Of a DNA stretch of 9,880 nt, positions 1 through 7,551 are shown one piece after another (position 1 is the first letter of the stretch; each line of letters starts with the position of its first letter). The notes under the pieces are model-generated. The model was not told the DNA's origin. It ran no database searches and saw only the letters and a program-made list of their open reading frames with translations. The position numbers were made by a program, and so were the translations under genes. The stretch is from contig JAPHRB010000167.1 of NCBI GenBank assembly GCA_026197015.1, positions 1 through 9,880 of the forward strand. Reading direction: 5' to 3'. The DNA comes from Gammaproteobacteria bacterium (GTDB lineage Bacteria > Pseudomonadota > Gammaproteobacteria > SZUA-229).

Positions 1-1771
1 ACTCAAATGGCAAACCGTCTGGCAACAGCTCTGAAAGCATTGCACGGCCAACGGTAGTTTCTACGCGTTTACGCACTGTCTGCATTTCACCGTTTTCGTC
101 TGGCATTGTTTCGTTAATACGAACTCTAATTCTAGACTGAATGTGAACCGCTTTATTAGCATGCGCACGGGTTGCTTCTTTAACATCAGCAAACACCATG
201 CCTTCACCGTGGCCATTAATGTTTTCACGAGTCATGTAGTACAGACCCAGAACAATATCCTGCGAGGGAACAATAATTGGCTCACCAGATGCTGGAGACA
301 AAATATTATTTGTCGACATCATCATGGCACGCGTTTCTAACTGCGCTTCGATTGACAATGGCACGTGTACCGCCATCTGGTCACCATCGAAGTCAGCATT
401 GAATGCTGTACAAACTAATGGGTGAAGCTGTATCGCTTTACCTTCAATTAATACAGGCTCAAACGCCTGAATACCTAATCTGTGAAGAGTGGGCGCACGG
501 TTTAGCATAACGGGATGTTCGCGGATAACTTCTTCAAGAATATCCCAAACTTCAGCGCCTTCACGCTCAACCAGTTTTTTCGCGGCTTTAATTGTTGTCG
601 CTAAACCACGACGGTGCAATTTACTAAAGATAAATGGCTTGAATAATTCAAGCGCCATTTTCTTAGGTAATCCACACTGATGTAATTTAAGCGTTGGACC
701 AACCACGATTACTGAACGACCAGAGTAATCAACACGCTTACCCAGTAAGTTTTGACGGAAACGACCCTGCTTACCTTTAATCATGTCAGCAAGTGATTTT
801 AGTGGGCGCTTGTTTGTACCTGTAATCGCACGACCGCGACGACCGTTATCTAATAACGCATCAACTGATTCCTGCAACATACGTTTTTCGTTACGCACAA
901 TAATATCTGGAGCAAAAAGCTCTAACAGACGACGTAAACGATTGTTACGGTTAATAACACGTCGATACAAATCATTTAGATCTGAAGTCGCAAAACGACC
1001 GCCATCCAGTGGAACCAATGGACGTAAATCAGGTGGCAGAACAGGTAAAACAGTCATGATCATCCATTCTGGCTTGTTACCAGACTCAACAAATGAATCA
1101 ATCAGTTTTAAACGTTTACCATATCGCTTTAATTTAGTTTCAGACGCAGTATTACCCATGTCTTCACGAATCTGCTTAGCTTCCTGACCAAGATCCAGAC
1201 TACATAACATTTCATAAATTGCTTCCGCACCCATACGCGCATCAAACTCATCACCATGCTCTTCTATGGCTTCAAGATAAGTTTCATCTGAGAGTAACTG
1301 ACAACGCTCTAAAGTTGTCATACCCGGGTCGATTACAACAAATGCTTCGAAATATAAAATACGCTCGATTTCACGTAATGTCATATCCAGTAACAAACCA
1401 ATACGCGAAGGTAATGATTTTAAGTACCAGATGTGAGCAACCGGACTCGCAAGATCAATATGACCCATGCGATCACGACGTACTTTAGATTGGGTAACTT
1501 CAACACCGCACTTTTCACAAACAACACCGCGGTGTTTTAAACGTTTGTATTTACCACACAGGCATTCATAGTCTTTTACCGGGCCAAAAATTTTGGCACA
1601 GAACAAACCTTCACGCTCTGGTTTAAAAGTACGATAGTTAATGGTCTCAGGTTTTCTTACCTCACCGTAGGACCAGGACATAATTTTATCAGGTGACGCC
1701 AAACCAATTCGGATTGCGTCAAAATCATCATCTTGACCCTGATTATTTAATAGCTTGAGTAGATCTTTCAA
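1..1771 (-). CDS. rpoC: RNA polymerase beta' subunit, N-terminal part (runs off left edge)
   Basis: Beta' is the catalytic-centre subunit of the core RNA polymerase. The window holds its first 590 codons and the gene continues past base 1. The protein begins MKDLLKLLNNQGQDDDFDAI. The zinc-binding domain is intact: Cys70 and Cys72 (in YECLCGKY), then Cys85 and Cys88 (in CEKCG). The switch/lid region follows (about residues 331-352, GKQGRFRQNLLGKRVDYSGR). The Mg-binding loop NADFDGDQ spans 458-465, with Asp460, Asp462 and Asp464. These numbers equal those of E. coli, so there is no net insertion up to there. The bridge helix and trigger loop lie outside the window. The start is a TTG at 1771-1769. 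GGAG stands 8 bases upstream, an in-frame TAA lies just beyond it, and no ATG or GTG lies between. It follows rpoB by 65 bases and is surely co-transcribed with it. Confidence 0.97.
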   Translation of the reverse strand, partial: MKDLLKLLNNQGQDDDFDAIRIGLASPDKIMSWSYGEVRKPETINYRTFKPEREGLFCAKIFGPVKDYECLCGKYKRLKHRGVVCEKCGVEVTQSKVRRDRMGHIDLASPVAHIWYLKSLPSRIGLLLDMTLREIERILYFEAFVVIDPGMTTLERCQLLSDETYLEAIEEHGDEFDARMGAEAIYEMLCSLDLGQEAKQIREDMGNTASETKLKRYGKRLKLIDSFVESGNKPEWMIMTVLPVLPPDLRPLVPLDGGRFATSDLNDLYRRVINRNNRLRRLLELFAPDIIVRNEKRMLQESVDALLDNGRRGRAITGTNKRPLKSLADMIKGKQGRFRQNLLGKRVDYSGRSVIVVGPTLKLHQCGLPKKMALELFKPFIFSKLHRRGLATTIKAAKKLVEREGAEVWDILEEVIREHPVMLNRAPTLHRLGIQAFEPVLIEGKAIQLHPLVCTAFNADFDGDQMAVHVPLSIEAQLETRAMMMSTNNILSPASGEPIIVPSQDIVLGLYYMTRENINGHGEGMVFADVKEATRAHANKAVHIQSRIRVRINETMPDENGEMQTVRKRVETTVGRAMLSELLPDGLPFE

Positions 1772-1836
1772 AATCTTATCTCCAAAATTTTATGTTTGAG
1801 TTTAATATTAAGTTTTAAATGTAATTAACGAAATAT
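1772..1836 (-). other. rpoB-rpoC spacer with rpoC ribosome binding site
   Basis: This is a short, very AT-rich spacer between the rpoB TAA and the rpoC start. On the transcribed strand the only clear signal is a GGAG Shine-Dalgarno (bases 1780-1783) placed 8 bases before the TTG. No terminator or promoter is visible, which fits one rpoBC message. Confidence 0.75.
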
Positions 1837-4800
1837 TTATGACTCATCCTGTTCCAGTTCGATATTGATACCCAGTGCACGAATTTCTTTCAACAATACA
1901 TTGAATGATTCCGGCATACCGGCTTCCATACGGTGATCACCATCAACAATATTTTTATACATCTTATTACGACCAGCAACATCATCAGACTTAACTGTTA
2001 ACATTTCCTGCAATGTATAAGCAGCACCATATGCTTCCAGTGCCCAGACTTCCATCTCACCGAAGCGCTGACCACCAAATTGTGCTTTACCACCAAGAGG
2101 TTGCTGCGTAACAAGACTATAAGGACCAGTAGATCGAGCATGCATTTTATCATCAACCAGATGGTTAAGTTTCAATACATACATAACACCAACCGTAACC
2201 GGTCGATCAAATGCCTCTCCGGTACGACCATCCCACAATGTGGTCTGACCTGATTTTGGTAGGTCCGCTAACTCTAACATGCGGTGAATTTCTTCCTCTT
2301 CTGCGCCATCAAATACCGGTGTTGCCATTGGCACACCTTTGCGCAGATTACCTGCCATGTTCATTAATTCTTCATCTGTAAACTTGGTTAGATCAACTTT
2401 TTTCTGATTATGATTATAAACCTGATCAAGGAAAGTTCTCATATCAGTGGTTTTACACTGATCATCAAGCATATTACCAATTTTCAGACCCAGGCCTTGT
2501 GCAGCCCAGCCTAAATGAGTTTCCAGAATCTGACCTACGTTCATACGTGATGGTACACCCAGTGGGTTCAACACGATATCAACCGGACGGCCGTGTTCAT
2601 CGTATGGCATATCTTCAACAGGCACGATCATAGAGACCACACCTTTATTACCATGACGACCCGCCATCTTGTCACCAGGCTGCATGCGACGTTTGATAGC
2701 TAAATAAACTTTAACCATCTTCAGTACACCCGGCGCTAAATCATCACCAGCAACAATCTTGCCTTTCTTCTCTTCAAACAACTCATCAAGCTCTTTACGA
2801 GTATCTTTTAATTGTTTAGCAAGAACTTCCAGAGCCGCATTAGCATCATCTGTCTTTAGACTGATTTCAAACCACTTAGACTTTTCAAGCTCATCAAGAT
2901 ATGCCTGCGTAATTTTAGCTCCGGCTTTTAGACCGGCAGGACCACTAGCTGCCTGCTTATTCAGCATTAAGCTTTCAGCGCGCGCATAAATATCTTTCTG
3001 CGCTATGCGCCATTGGTCACTATTATCTTTACGTGCTTCTGCGATCTGATCTTCTTCAATCTCAAGTGCACGTTTATCTTTTTCAACACCGTCACGGGTA
3101 AAGACCTGAACACCAATTACCGTGCCGACCTTACTTGAAGGTACACGTAACGATGAATCTTTAACGTCTGATGCTTTTTCACCAAAGATCGCTCTGAGAA
3201 GTTTTTCTTCCGGGGTAAGTTGAGTTTCGCCTTTTGGCGTAACTTTACCAACCAGAATATCGTTACCACTTACTTCAGCGCCAACGTATACAATTCCAGA
3301 CTCATCCAGTTTTGAAAGCAGGCCTTCACTTACATTTGGAATATCAGCTGTAATTTCTTCAGAACCTAACTTGGTATCACGAGCAACACAGGTTAATTCT
3401 TCGATATGTATAGTTGTATAACGATCTTCTTCAACAACTCGCTCTGATATCAGAATCGAATCCTCAAAGTTGTAACCATTCCAGGGCATAAATGCTACGC
3501 GCATATTCTGGCCTAGTGCTAATTCACCCAGGTCTGTAGATGGGCCATCAGCTAATACATCACCTCGTTCGATCACATCACCCGGCATAACTAATGGGCG
3601 CTGATTAATACAGGTGTTCTGGTTAGAACGTGTATATTTAGTTAACGAATAAATATCAACACCGGCTTTACCGCCTTCAGTTTCAGCATCATTAACTCGT
3701 ACAACAACACGACTCGCATCTACAGAATCAATTACACCACCACGTCGAGCTTTTACTGCTGCACCAGAATCCATCGCAACAACACGCTCCATACCTGTAC
3801 CCACTAACGGCTTATCAGCGCGTAAAGTTGGAACAGCCTGGCGCTGCATGTTTGAACCCATTAATGCACGGTTAGCATCATCGTGCTCAAGGAACGGAAT
3901 AATTGACGCGGCAACCGACACAATCTGCTTTGGCGATACATCCATATACTCCACTTTGTCTGGAGTCGATAATGCAAATTCATTTCGTGTACGACAGGAA
4001 ACCATTTCCTGAACTAACTTACCGTTTTTATCAAGATCAGTATTTGCCTGAGCAATAATATAATTACTTTCTTCAATCGCAGAAAGGTAATCTATATCCA
4101 TTGTCGCCTTACCGTTTATTACTTTACGATAAGGTGTCTCAAGAAAACCGTATTCATTTGTTCGCGCATACACAGACAGTGAGTTAATTAAACCAATGTT
4201 TGGTCCCTCAGGAGTCTCGATAGGACATACTCGACCATAGTGAGTAGGGTGTACGTCACGCACTTCAAAACCAGCACGTTCACGCGTCAAACCACCGGGG
4301 CCTAATGCAGATACTCGACGTTTGTGTGTCACTTCTGATAATGGATTGTTTTGATCCATAAACTGAGACAACTGACTAGAGCCAAAGAATTCTTTAATGG
4401 CTGCAGAAACAGGCTTGGCATTGATTAATTCCTGGGGCATCAAACCTTCAGACTCAGCCATTGATAAACGCTCTTTTACAGCACGTTCAACACGAACCAG
4501 ACCAACACGGAAAACATTCTCCGCCATCTCACCAACACAACGAATTCGACGATTACCCAGGTGATCGATATCATCTACAATATCATTACCATTACGGATC
4601 ATAATTAACTGCTTTAACACATCTAAAATATCAGATGAGTCACCCAGCTCTTCAAAACGTTTTTTCGCTTCTTCGTCTTTCTTTCGCTCAGAGAAATAAC
4701 GACCATCATAAAGTACGCCTAAACCAGTAGACTCTTCACGACGTAAACGTCGGTTGAATTTCATCCGACCAACAGCTGACAAGTCATAACGATCACTTGT

Positions 4801-5988
4801 AAAGAATAAATTCTTAAATAAGTTTTCGGCTGCATCTTTAGTTGGTGGCTCACCAGGACGCATCATGCGATAGATTTCAACCTGTGCTTCAAGCTGTGAA
4901 GCAGTTGGATCTATAGCTAATGTGTTAGAAATATATGCACCAGCATCCAGATCATTAGTATAAAGAATATCGAATTTCTTTATACCCGCCTCCGTTATCT
5001 GCTCCATAACTTCTACAGTAATAACTGTATTCGCTGCAACTAGTAACTCGCCCGTGCTCTCATCAATTAAATCATGGGCAAGGATTTTATCTTCCATGTA
5101 TTCATGAGGCGCGATTAATTTTTTAACTTTAGCTTTTTCAAGTGCCTTGATGTGACGCATAGTAATACGTCGACCAGCTTCAACAACAACCTCTTTACCC
5201 GACATAATATCGAATGTTGTTGTCTCGCCACGAAGGCGTTCAGCCACTAATGGAATTTCTATTCCATCTTTAACAACTTTACAGCTAATTTTCTCGAAGA
5301 ACATATCGAGAATTTCTTCCGTTTGATAACCTAAAGCACGTAACAGTATCGTTGCTGGTAATTTGCGACGACGGTCAATACGCACAAAAACAGAGTCTTT
5401 AGGGTCAAACTCAAAATCTAACCATGACCCACGGTATGGAATAACACGCGCTGAATAAAGTAACTTACCAGAACTGTGTGTCTTACCTTTATCATGATCA
5501 AAGAATACACCAGGAGAACGATGCAACTGAGAAACAATTACACGCTCAGTACCGTTAATAACAAAGGTACCGGTATCCGTCATAAGAGGAAGCTCACCCA
5601 TGTAAACTTCTTGTTCTTTAGACTCTTTAATTACTTTCGTTTTAGGATATAGATCTTTATCCATAATCGTCAAACGAAGCACAACACGCAAAGGCGCCGC
5701 ATAAGTCATTCCACGCAATTGACATTCTTTAACATCAAAAGCTGGCGTACCTAAACGGTATCTAACATATTCAAGTTGAACGTGACCCGAGTAGCTAACT
5801 ATAGGAAAAACAGATCCAAATGCAGCCTGTAAACCGGCCTGCTTACGATCTTTTTCTTTTCTGTCTTCCTGTAAAAAGCCTCGATAAGAGTCGATCTGCA
5901 TCGACAATAAAAATGGCACATCTAGAATAGGTGGGCGTTTACCGAAATCCTTACGGACACGTTTTTTATCGGTAAAAGAATATTCCAT
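1837..5988 (-). CDS. rpoB: RNA polymerase beta subunit
   Basis: Beta forms one half of the active-site cleft of core RNA polymerase and carries the rifampicin pocket. The protein is 1383 residues, against 1342 in E. coli. The rifampicin cluster SSQLSQFMDQNNPLSE...THKRR is wild type: Gln542, Asp545, His555, Arg558 and Ser560 correspond to E. coli 513, 516, 526, 529 and 531. This suggests a drug-sensitive enzyme. YNFEDSI carries Glu842/Asp843, and the active-site lysines of GDKMAGRHGNKG are Lys1107 and Lys1115. The C-terminal segment (GGKAQFGGQRFGEMEVWALEAYGA) is conserved. Residues about 427-452 form a charged insertion absent from E. coli. I chose the ATG at 5988, not an in-frame TTG 15 bases upstream. 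The ATG has GAGGA about 6-7 bases before it and gives MEYSFTDKKR, matching the family N-terminus, whereas the longer start would overlap the Shine-Dalgarno. Confidence 0.98.
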   Translation of the reverse strand: MEYSFTDKKRVRKDFGKRPPILDVPFLLSMQIDSYRGFLQEDRKEKDRKQAGLQAAFGSVFPIVSYSGHVQLEYVRYRLGTPAFDVKECQLRGMTYAAPLRVVLRLTIMDKDLYPKTKVIKESKEQEVYMGELPLMTDTGTFVINGTERVIVSQLHRSPGVFFDHDKGKTHSSGKLLYSARVIPYRGSWLDFEFDPKDSVFVRIDRRRKLPATILLRALGYQTEEILDMFFEKISCKVVKDGIEIPLVAERLRGETTTFDIMSGKEVVVEAGRRITMRHIKALEKAKVKKLIAPHEYMEDKILAHDLIDESTGELLVAANTVITVEVMEQITEAGIKKFDILYTNDLDAGAYISNTLAIDPTASQLEAQVEIYRMMRPGEPPTKDAAENLFKNLFFTSDRYDLSAVGRMKFNRRLRREESTGLGVLYDGRYFSERKKDEEAKKRFEELGDSSDILDVLKQLIMIRNGNDIVDDIDHLGNRRIRCVGEMAENVFRVGLVRVERAVKERLSMAESEGLMPQELINAKPVSAAIKEFFGSSQLSQFMDQNNPLSEVTHKRRVSALGPGGLTRERAGFEVRDVHPTHYGRVCPIETPEGPNIGLINSLSVYARTNEYGFLETPYRKVINGKATMDIDYLSAIEESNYIIAQANTDLDKNGKLVQEMVSCRTRNEFALSTPDKVEYMDVSPKQIVSVAASIIPFLEHDDANRALMGSNMQRQAVPTLRADKPLVGTGMERVVAMDSGAAVKARRGGVIDSVDASRVVVRVNDAETEGGKAGVDIYSLTKYTRSNQNTCINQRPLVMPGDVIERGDVLADGPSTDLGELALGQNMRVAFMPWNGYNFEDSILISERVVEEDRYTTIHIEELTCVARDTKLGSEEITADIPNVSEGLLSKLDESGIVYVGAEVSGNDILVGKVTPKGETQLTPEEKLLRAIFGEKASDVKDSSLRVPSSKVGTVIGVQVFTRDGVEKDKRALEIEEDQIAEARKDNSDQWRIAQKDIYARAESLMLNKQAASGPAGLKAGAKITQAYLDELEKSKWFEISLKTDDANAALEVLAKQLKDTRKELDELFEEKKGKIVAGDDLAPGVLKMVKVYLAIKRRMQPGDKMAGRHGNKGVVSMIVPVEDMPYDEHGRPVDIVLNPLGVPSRMNVGQILETHLGWAAQGLGLKIGNMLDDQCKTTDMRTFLDQVYNHNQKKVDLTKFTDEELMNMAGNLRKGVPMATPVFDGAEEEEIHRMLELADLPKSGQTTLWDGRTGEAFDRPVTVGVMYVLKLNHLVDDKMHARSTGPYSLVTQQPLGGKAQFGGQRFGEMEVWALEAYGAAYTLQEMLTVKSDDVAGRNKMYKNIVDGDHRMEAGMPESFNVLLKEIRALGINIELEQDES

Positions 5989-6015
5989 CGAAGTTCCTCG
6001 CAATGTAAGTGCTAT

Positions 6016-6066
6016 GGCATGTTTACCAGCTCATGCCGAGAGCTGTATCCTGTAATTGTCCAGCTC
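6016..6066 (-). promoter_or_regulatory. rpoB leader: mutually exclusive small hairpins
   Basis: On the given strand GGCATG (6016-6021) can pair with CATGCC (6032-6037). CAGCTC (6027-6032) can instead pair with GAGCTG (6040-6045). A second CAGCTC copy (6061-6066) can also pair with that same GAGCTG. The two CAGCTC copies lie in an 8-base direct repeat CCAGCTCA (6026-6033 and 6060-6067). These pairings cannot all form at once. They end about 28 bases before the rpoB start. A role in rpoB translation or autoregulation is inference; the stems are short. Confidence 0.4.
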
Positions 6067-6067
6067 A

Positions 6068-6155
6068 CCTCCAGAAGACGACATTTCTTCGTTGAAAAAT
6101 GAACACATACACTTGTATGCTGACATTTTTCGCCTTGAACTGTCGCCTTCTGAGG
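6068..6155 (-). promoter_or_regulatory. Long imperfect stem-loop, probable RNase III processing site
   Basis: The two arms are complementary over about 40 bases with small interruptions. From the base, on the transcribed strand, CCTC pairs with GAGG, AGAAG with CTTCT, G with U (wobble), CGACA with TGTCG, and TTC with GAA. After an internal loop, GAAAAATG pairs with CATTTTTC and then CATAC with GTATG, closing a short loop. A further 7-base pairing GTAATTG/CAATTAC (6052-6058 with 6165-6171) could extend the base. The G-U wobble favours folding of the minus-strand RNA. Long stems of this kind are RNase III substrates, and E. coli is cut by RNase III in the same spacer. The function is inferred from structure and position. 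Confidence 0.6.
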
Positions 6156-6200
6156 CAATCCGTGCAATTACTATCTATTAACCTTAATAAAGGTTTTTGC

Positions 6201-6226
6201 TTTTTCAGCCTATAGGCTGGTAAAAA
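6201..6226 (-). other. Stem-loop in rplL-rpoB spacer
   Basis: CAGCC and GGCTG (6206-6210, 6215-6219) close a TATA loop. Flanking runs of T and A (6201-6205 and 6222-6226) can lengthen the stem past a two-base bulge. On the transcribed strand no U-run follows the stem, so it does not look like a terminator. It could act as a spacer structure or a stability element. Confidence 0.4.
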
Positions 6227-6374
6227 ATGCCGTGTTACGATTCATTACATTACCCATTCTGTGGGTGAATAACATGAAACCCTGCTTCACTTATTACAAC
6301 AACATCTTTTATCAAACTACAGCAGTTATATTTTTTAAATTCACTTCACAATATTTTTATATCGTAGAAGCGGG

Positions 6375-6404
6375 AAAAGGCCGATGAATAAATTCACCAG
6401 CCTT
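6375..6404 (-). terminator. Attenuator (partial terminator) after rplL
   Basis: Forty bases downstream of the rplL stop, the transcript can form a 12-base-pair stem: AAGGCTGGTGAA pairs fully with TTCATCGGCCTT, with two G-U wobbles, around a TTTA loop. The right arm ends in a UUUU run followed by CCCGC. The short U-run suggests leaky termination rather than a full stop, as rpoB and rpoC must be read through it. The wobbles show that the minus-strand RNA is the one that folds well. From memory, the E. coli L7/L12-beta attenuator begins with nearly the same left arm (AAGGCTGGTGA), so this looks like a conserved element. The termination efficiency cannot be read from sequence. Confidence 0.8.
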
Positions 6405-6444
6405 ACCACTTTGACAATAGGTTAATTGCCTAACAACAATAGAA

Positions 6445-6825
6445 TTACTTAAGTTCTACAGTTGCACCAGCTTCTTCAAGCTGCTTCTTAACATCTTCAG
6501 CTTCTGCCTTAGATGCGCCTTCTTTAACAGCAACAGGGCAAGCTTCTACCATTGTCTTTGCGTCTTTAAGGCCAGCGCCAGTGATAGCACGAACAGCTTT
6601 GATAACAGCAACTTTGTTTTCGCCGAAGCCAGTCATCATAACGTCGAACTCATCTTTTTCTTCAGCAGCAGCACCACCAGCGTCACCGCCAGCAGCAGGT
6701 GCAGCAGCAACAGCCGCAGCAGCTGAAACGCCGAATTTTTCTTCCATTGCTTCAATAAGGTCAACAACTTCCATTACTGACATGTTAGCAATCGTTTCTA
6801 GCATATCGTCTTTAGATACAGCCAT
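6445..6825 (-). CDS. rplL: 50S ribosomal protein L7/L12
   Basis: L12 is the multi-copy stalk protein that recruits and activates translational GTPases (EF-Tu, EF-G, IF2). It sits on the ribosome as dimers bound to the C-terminal helix of L10. The 126-residue product has the standard three parts. Residues 1-31 are the helical dimerisation domain (DDMLETIANMSVMEVVDLIEAMEEKFGV). Residues 34-54 are an Ala/Gly-rich flexible hinge. Residues 57-126 are the globular factor-binding domain, with KVAVIKAVRAITGAGLKDAK at 71-90. E. coli L12 is 121 residues, the difference being mostly hinge. The ATG has GGAG 7 bases upstream. The gene follows rplJ by 62 bases, consistent with coupled translation, and is followed by an attenuator hairpin. 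Confidence 0.98.
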   Translation of the reverse strand: MAVSKDDMLETIANMSVMEVVDLIEAMEEKFGVSAAAAVAAAPAAGGDAGGAAAEEKDEFDVMMTGFGENKVAVIKAVRAITGAGLKDAKTMVEACPVAVKEGASKAEAEDVKKQLEEAGATVELK

Positions 6826-6887
6826 GATATTTCTCCAAAATTTTATATACGTTTAAATCGTAAATACTAAGTGATTAAGTGCTTTGC

Positions 6888-7406
6888 TTATTTCGCCTGC
6901 TTGATTGCTTCTACAGTACGCACTAGTTTTCCAGGCACTTCTTTCAAAGTACGTGCTAGTTTTTCTGTAGGTGCCATCATTACGGACATCAATATGCTGA
7001 TAGCCTGATCTTTGGTCGGCATTTTCGCTAGACGATCTAATTCAGTTGGGGCAAGCATCTCACCACCAATTGAAACCATCTTAGTTACTAATGCGCCGTG
7101 CTCTTTTGCGAAGTCTTTTACAAGACGCGCAGCAGAACCGGGATCTTCCTGTGAGAATGCTAGTACTAGTGGACCCACTAGACCGTCACTCATACATTCG
7201 AAATCGGTACCTTCAAAGGCACGACGAGCCAATGTGTTTTTTACAACACGAAGATAAACACCAGAATTACGTGCAGTAGCACGTAATGCCGTCATTTCAT
7301 CAACAGTCAGGCCATGGTATTCAGCTGCAACAACTGAATGAGCCTCAGCGGCAATCGCACTTACCTCAGCAACAATGCTTTTCTTGTCTTCAAGATTAAG
7401 AGGCAC
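6888..7406 (-). CDS. rplJ: 50S ribosomal protein L10
   Basis: L10 anchors the L12 dimers to 23S rRNA to form the ribosomal stalk. In E. coli the L10-L12 complex also binds the rplJ leader and represses the rplJL mRNA. The protein has 172 residues (165 in E. coli). The N-terminal rRNA-binding domain covers about 1-130, with HGLTVDEMTALR at 31-42 and YLRVVKNTLARRA at 51-63. The C-terminal part (about 131-172, TKDQAISILMSVMM...LVRTVEAIKQ) is the helix that carries L12. The start is a GTG at 7406-7404, giving MPLNLEDKK, which aligns with the E. coli N-terminus. AGGAG stands 8 bases upstream. That Shine-Dalgarno can be paired to an upstream CTCC, so initiation may be structure-controlled. Confidence 0.97.
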   Translation of the reverse strand: MPLNLEDKKSIVAEVSAIAAEAHSVVAAEYHGLTVDEMTALRATARNSGVYLRVVKNTLARRAFEGTDFECMSDGLVGPLVLAFSQEDPGSAARLVKDFAKEHGALVTKMVSIGGEMLAPTELDRLAKMPTKDQAISILMSVMMAPTEKLARTLKEVPGKLVRTVEAIKQAK

Positions 7407-7435
7407 GTGTATTACTCCTGTTTCGGTTGGAGCAC
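7407..7435 (-). promoter_or_regulatory. Hairpin covering the rplJ Shine-Dalgarno
   Basis: On the transcribed strand CTCC pairs with the GGAG of the rplJ ribosome binding site across a 10-base loop. The flanking GTG and CAC just before the start codon can add three pairs past a five-base bulge. This would partly hide the ribosome binding site. The stem is short, so it may need a partner such as L10-L12 or another leader helix to matter. Confidence 0.4.
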
Positions 7436-7510
7436 AAAGACAAATTTTACAATTTAAACTTTATGTCCAGCCAAGTATTAAAGTAAGATTTTATGTCACC
7501 ATAACTTCTT

Positions 7511-7551
7511 ACCACCTGCGGTGGTTTTTAATTAAAAAACTTAAAAACACC
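7511..7551 (-). promoter_or_regulatory. Competing hairpins in the L10 leader
   Basis: The transcript segment complementary to 7520-7525 can be used by two stems. Stem one pairs GGTGTTTTTAA (7541-7551, minus strand) with TTAAAAACCACC (7520-7531), 11 pairs with one bulged C. Stem two is ACCACC-GCA-GGTGGT (7511-7525), 6 perfect pairs. They share the ACCACC segment and exclude each other, which is the architecture of a conformational switch. On the opposite strand stem two is followed by five T residues, so it also looks like a terminator for antisense transcription. The regulatory role is inferred from position in the L10 leader. Confidence 0.45.

Larger units (their letters stand above)
5989..6444 (-). 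other. rplL-rpoB spacer: long structured intergenic RNA
   Basis: This gene-free stretch of 456 bases separates ribosomal-protein genes from RNA polymerase genes. Read on the transcribed strand it contains, in order: an attenuator hairpin (6375-6404), an AT-rich segment, a small hairpin with arms ACCCA and TGGGT (6252-6266), a CAGCC/GGCTG hairpin (6201-6226), a long imperfect stem-loop (6068-6155), and overlapping small hairpins just before the rpoB Shine-Dalgarno. In E. coli the equivalent spacer has a partial terminator followed by an RNase III processing site, which lets rplJL be transcribed several-fold more than rpoBC. The layout here fits the same logic. I found no convincing internal promoter and no credible small protein. 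Confidence 0.8.

Noticed and set aside
783..1187. Plus-strand open frame of 134 codons opposite rpoC
   Set aside because: It is antisense to a highly conserved part of rpoC, has no ribosome site and has a composition typical of a shadow frame.
5989..6003. Longer rpoB start at TTG adding MRGTS
   Set aside because: The added codons contain the Shine-Dalgarno of the downstream ATG, and the family N-terminus matches MEYSFTDKKR.
6180..6198. Plus-strand AACCTT-AATA-AAGGTT with a T-run as a terminator
   Set aside because: The stem has only six mostly A-T pairs and no plus-strand gene precedes it.
6210..6275. A 21-codon reading frame on the minus strand in the rplL-rpoB spacer, preceded by AGGG
   Set aside because: It is short, its ribosome site is weak and close, the product resembles nothing I know, and it runs through the CAGCC/GGCTG hairpin.
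6325..6351. Promoter-like pair TTGTGA and TATAAC on the minus strand in the rplL-rpoB spacer
   Set aside because: The spacing is only 15 bases, the -35 matches in four of six positions, and the area is very AT-rich, where such matches are expected by chance.
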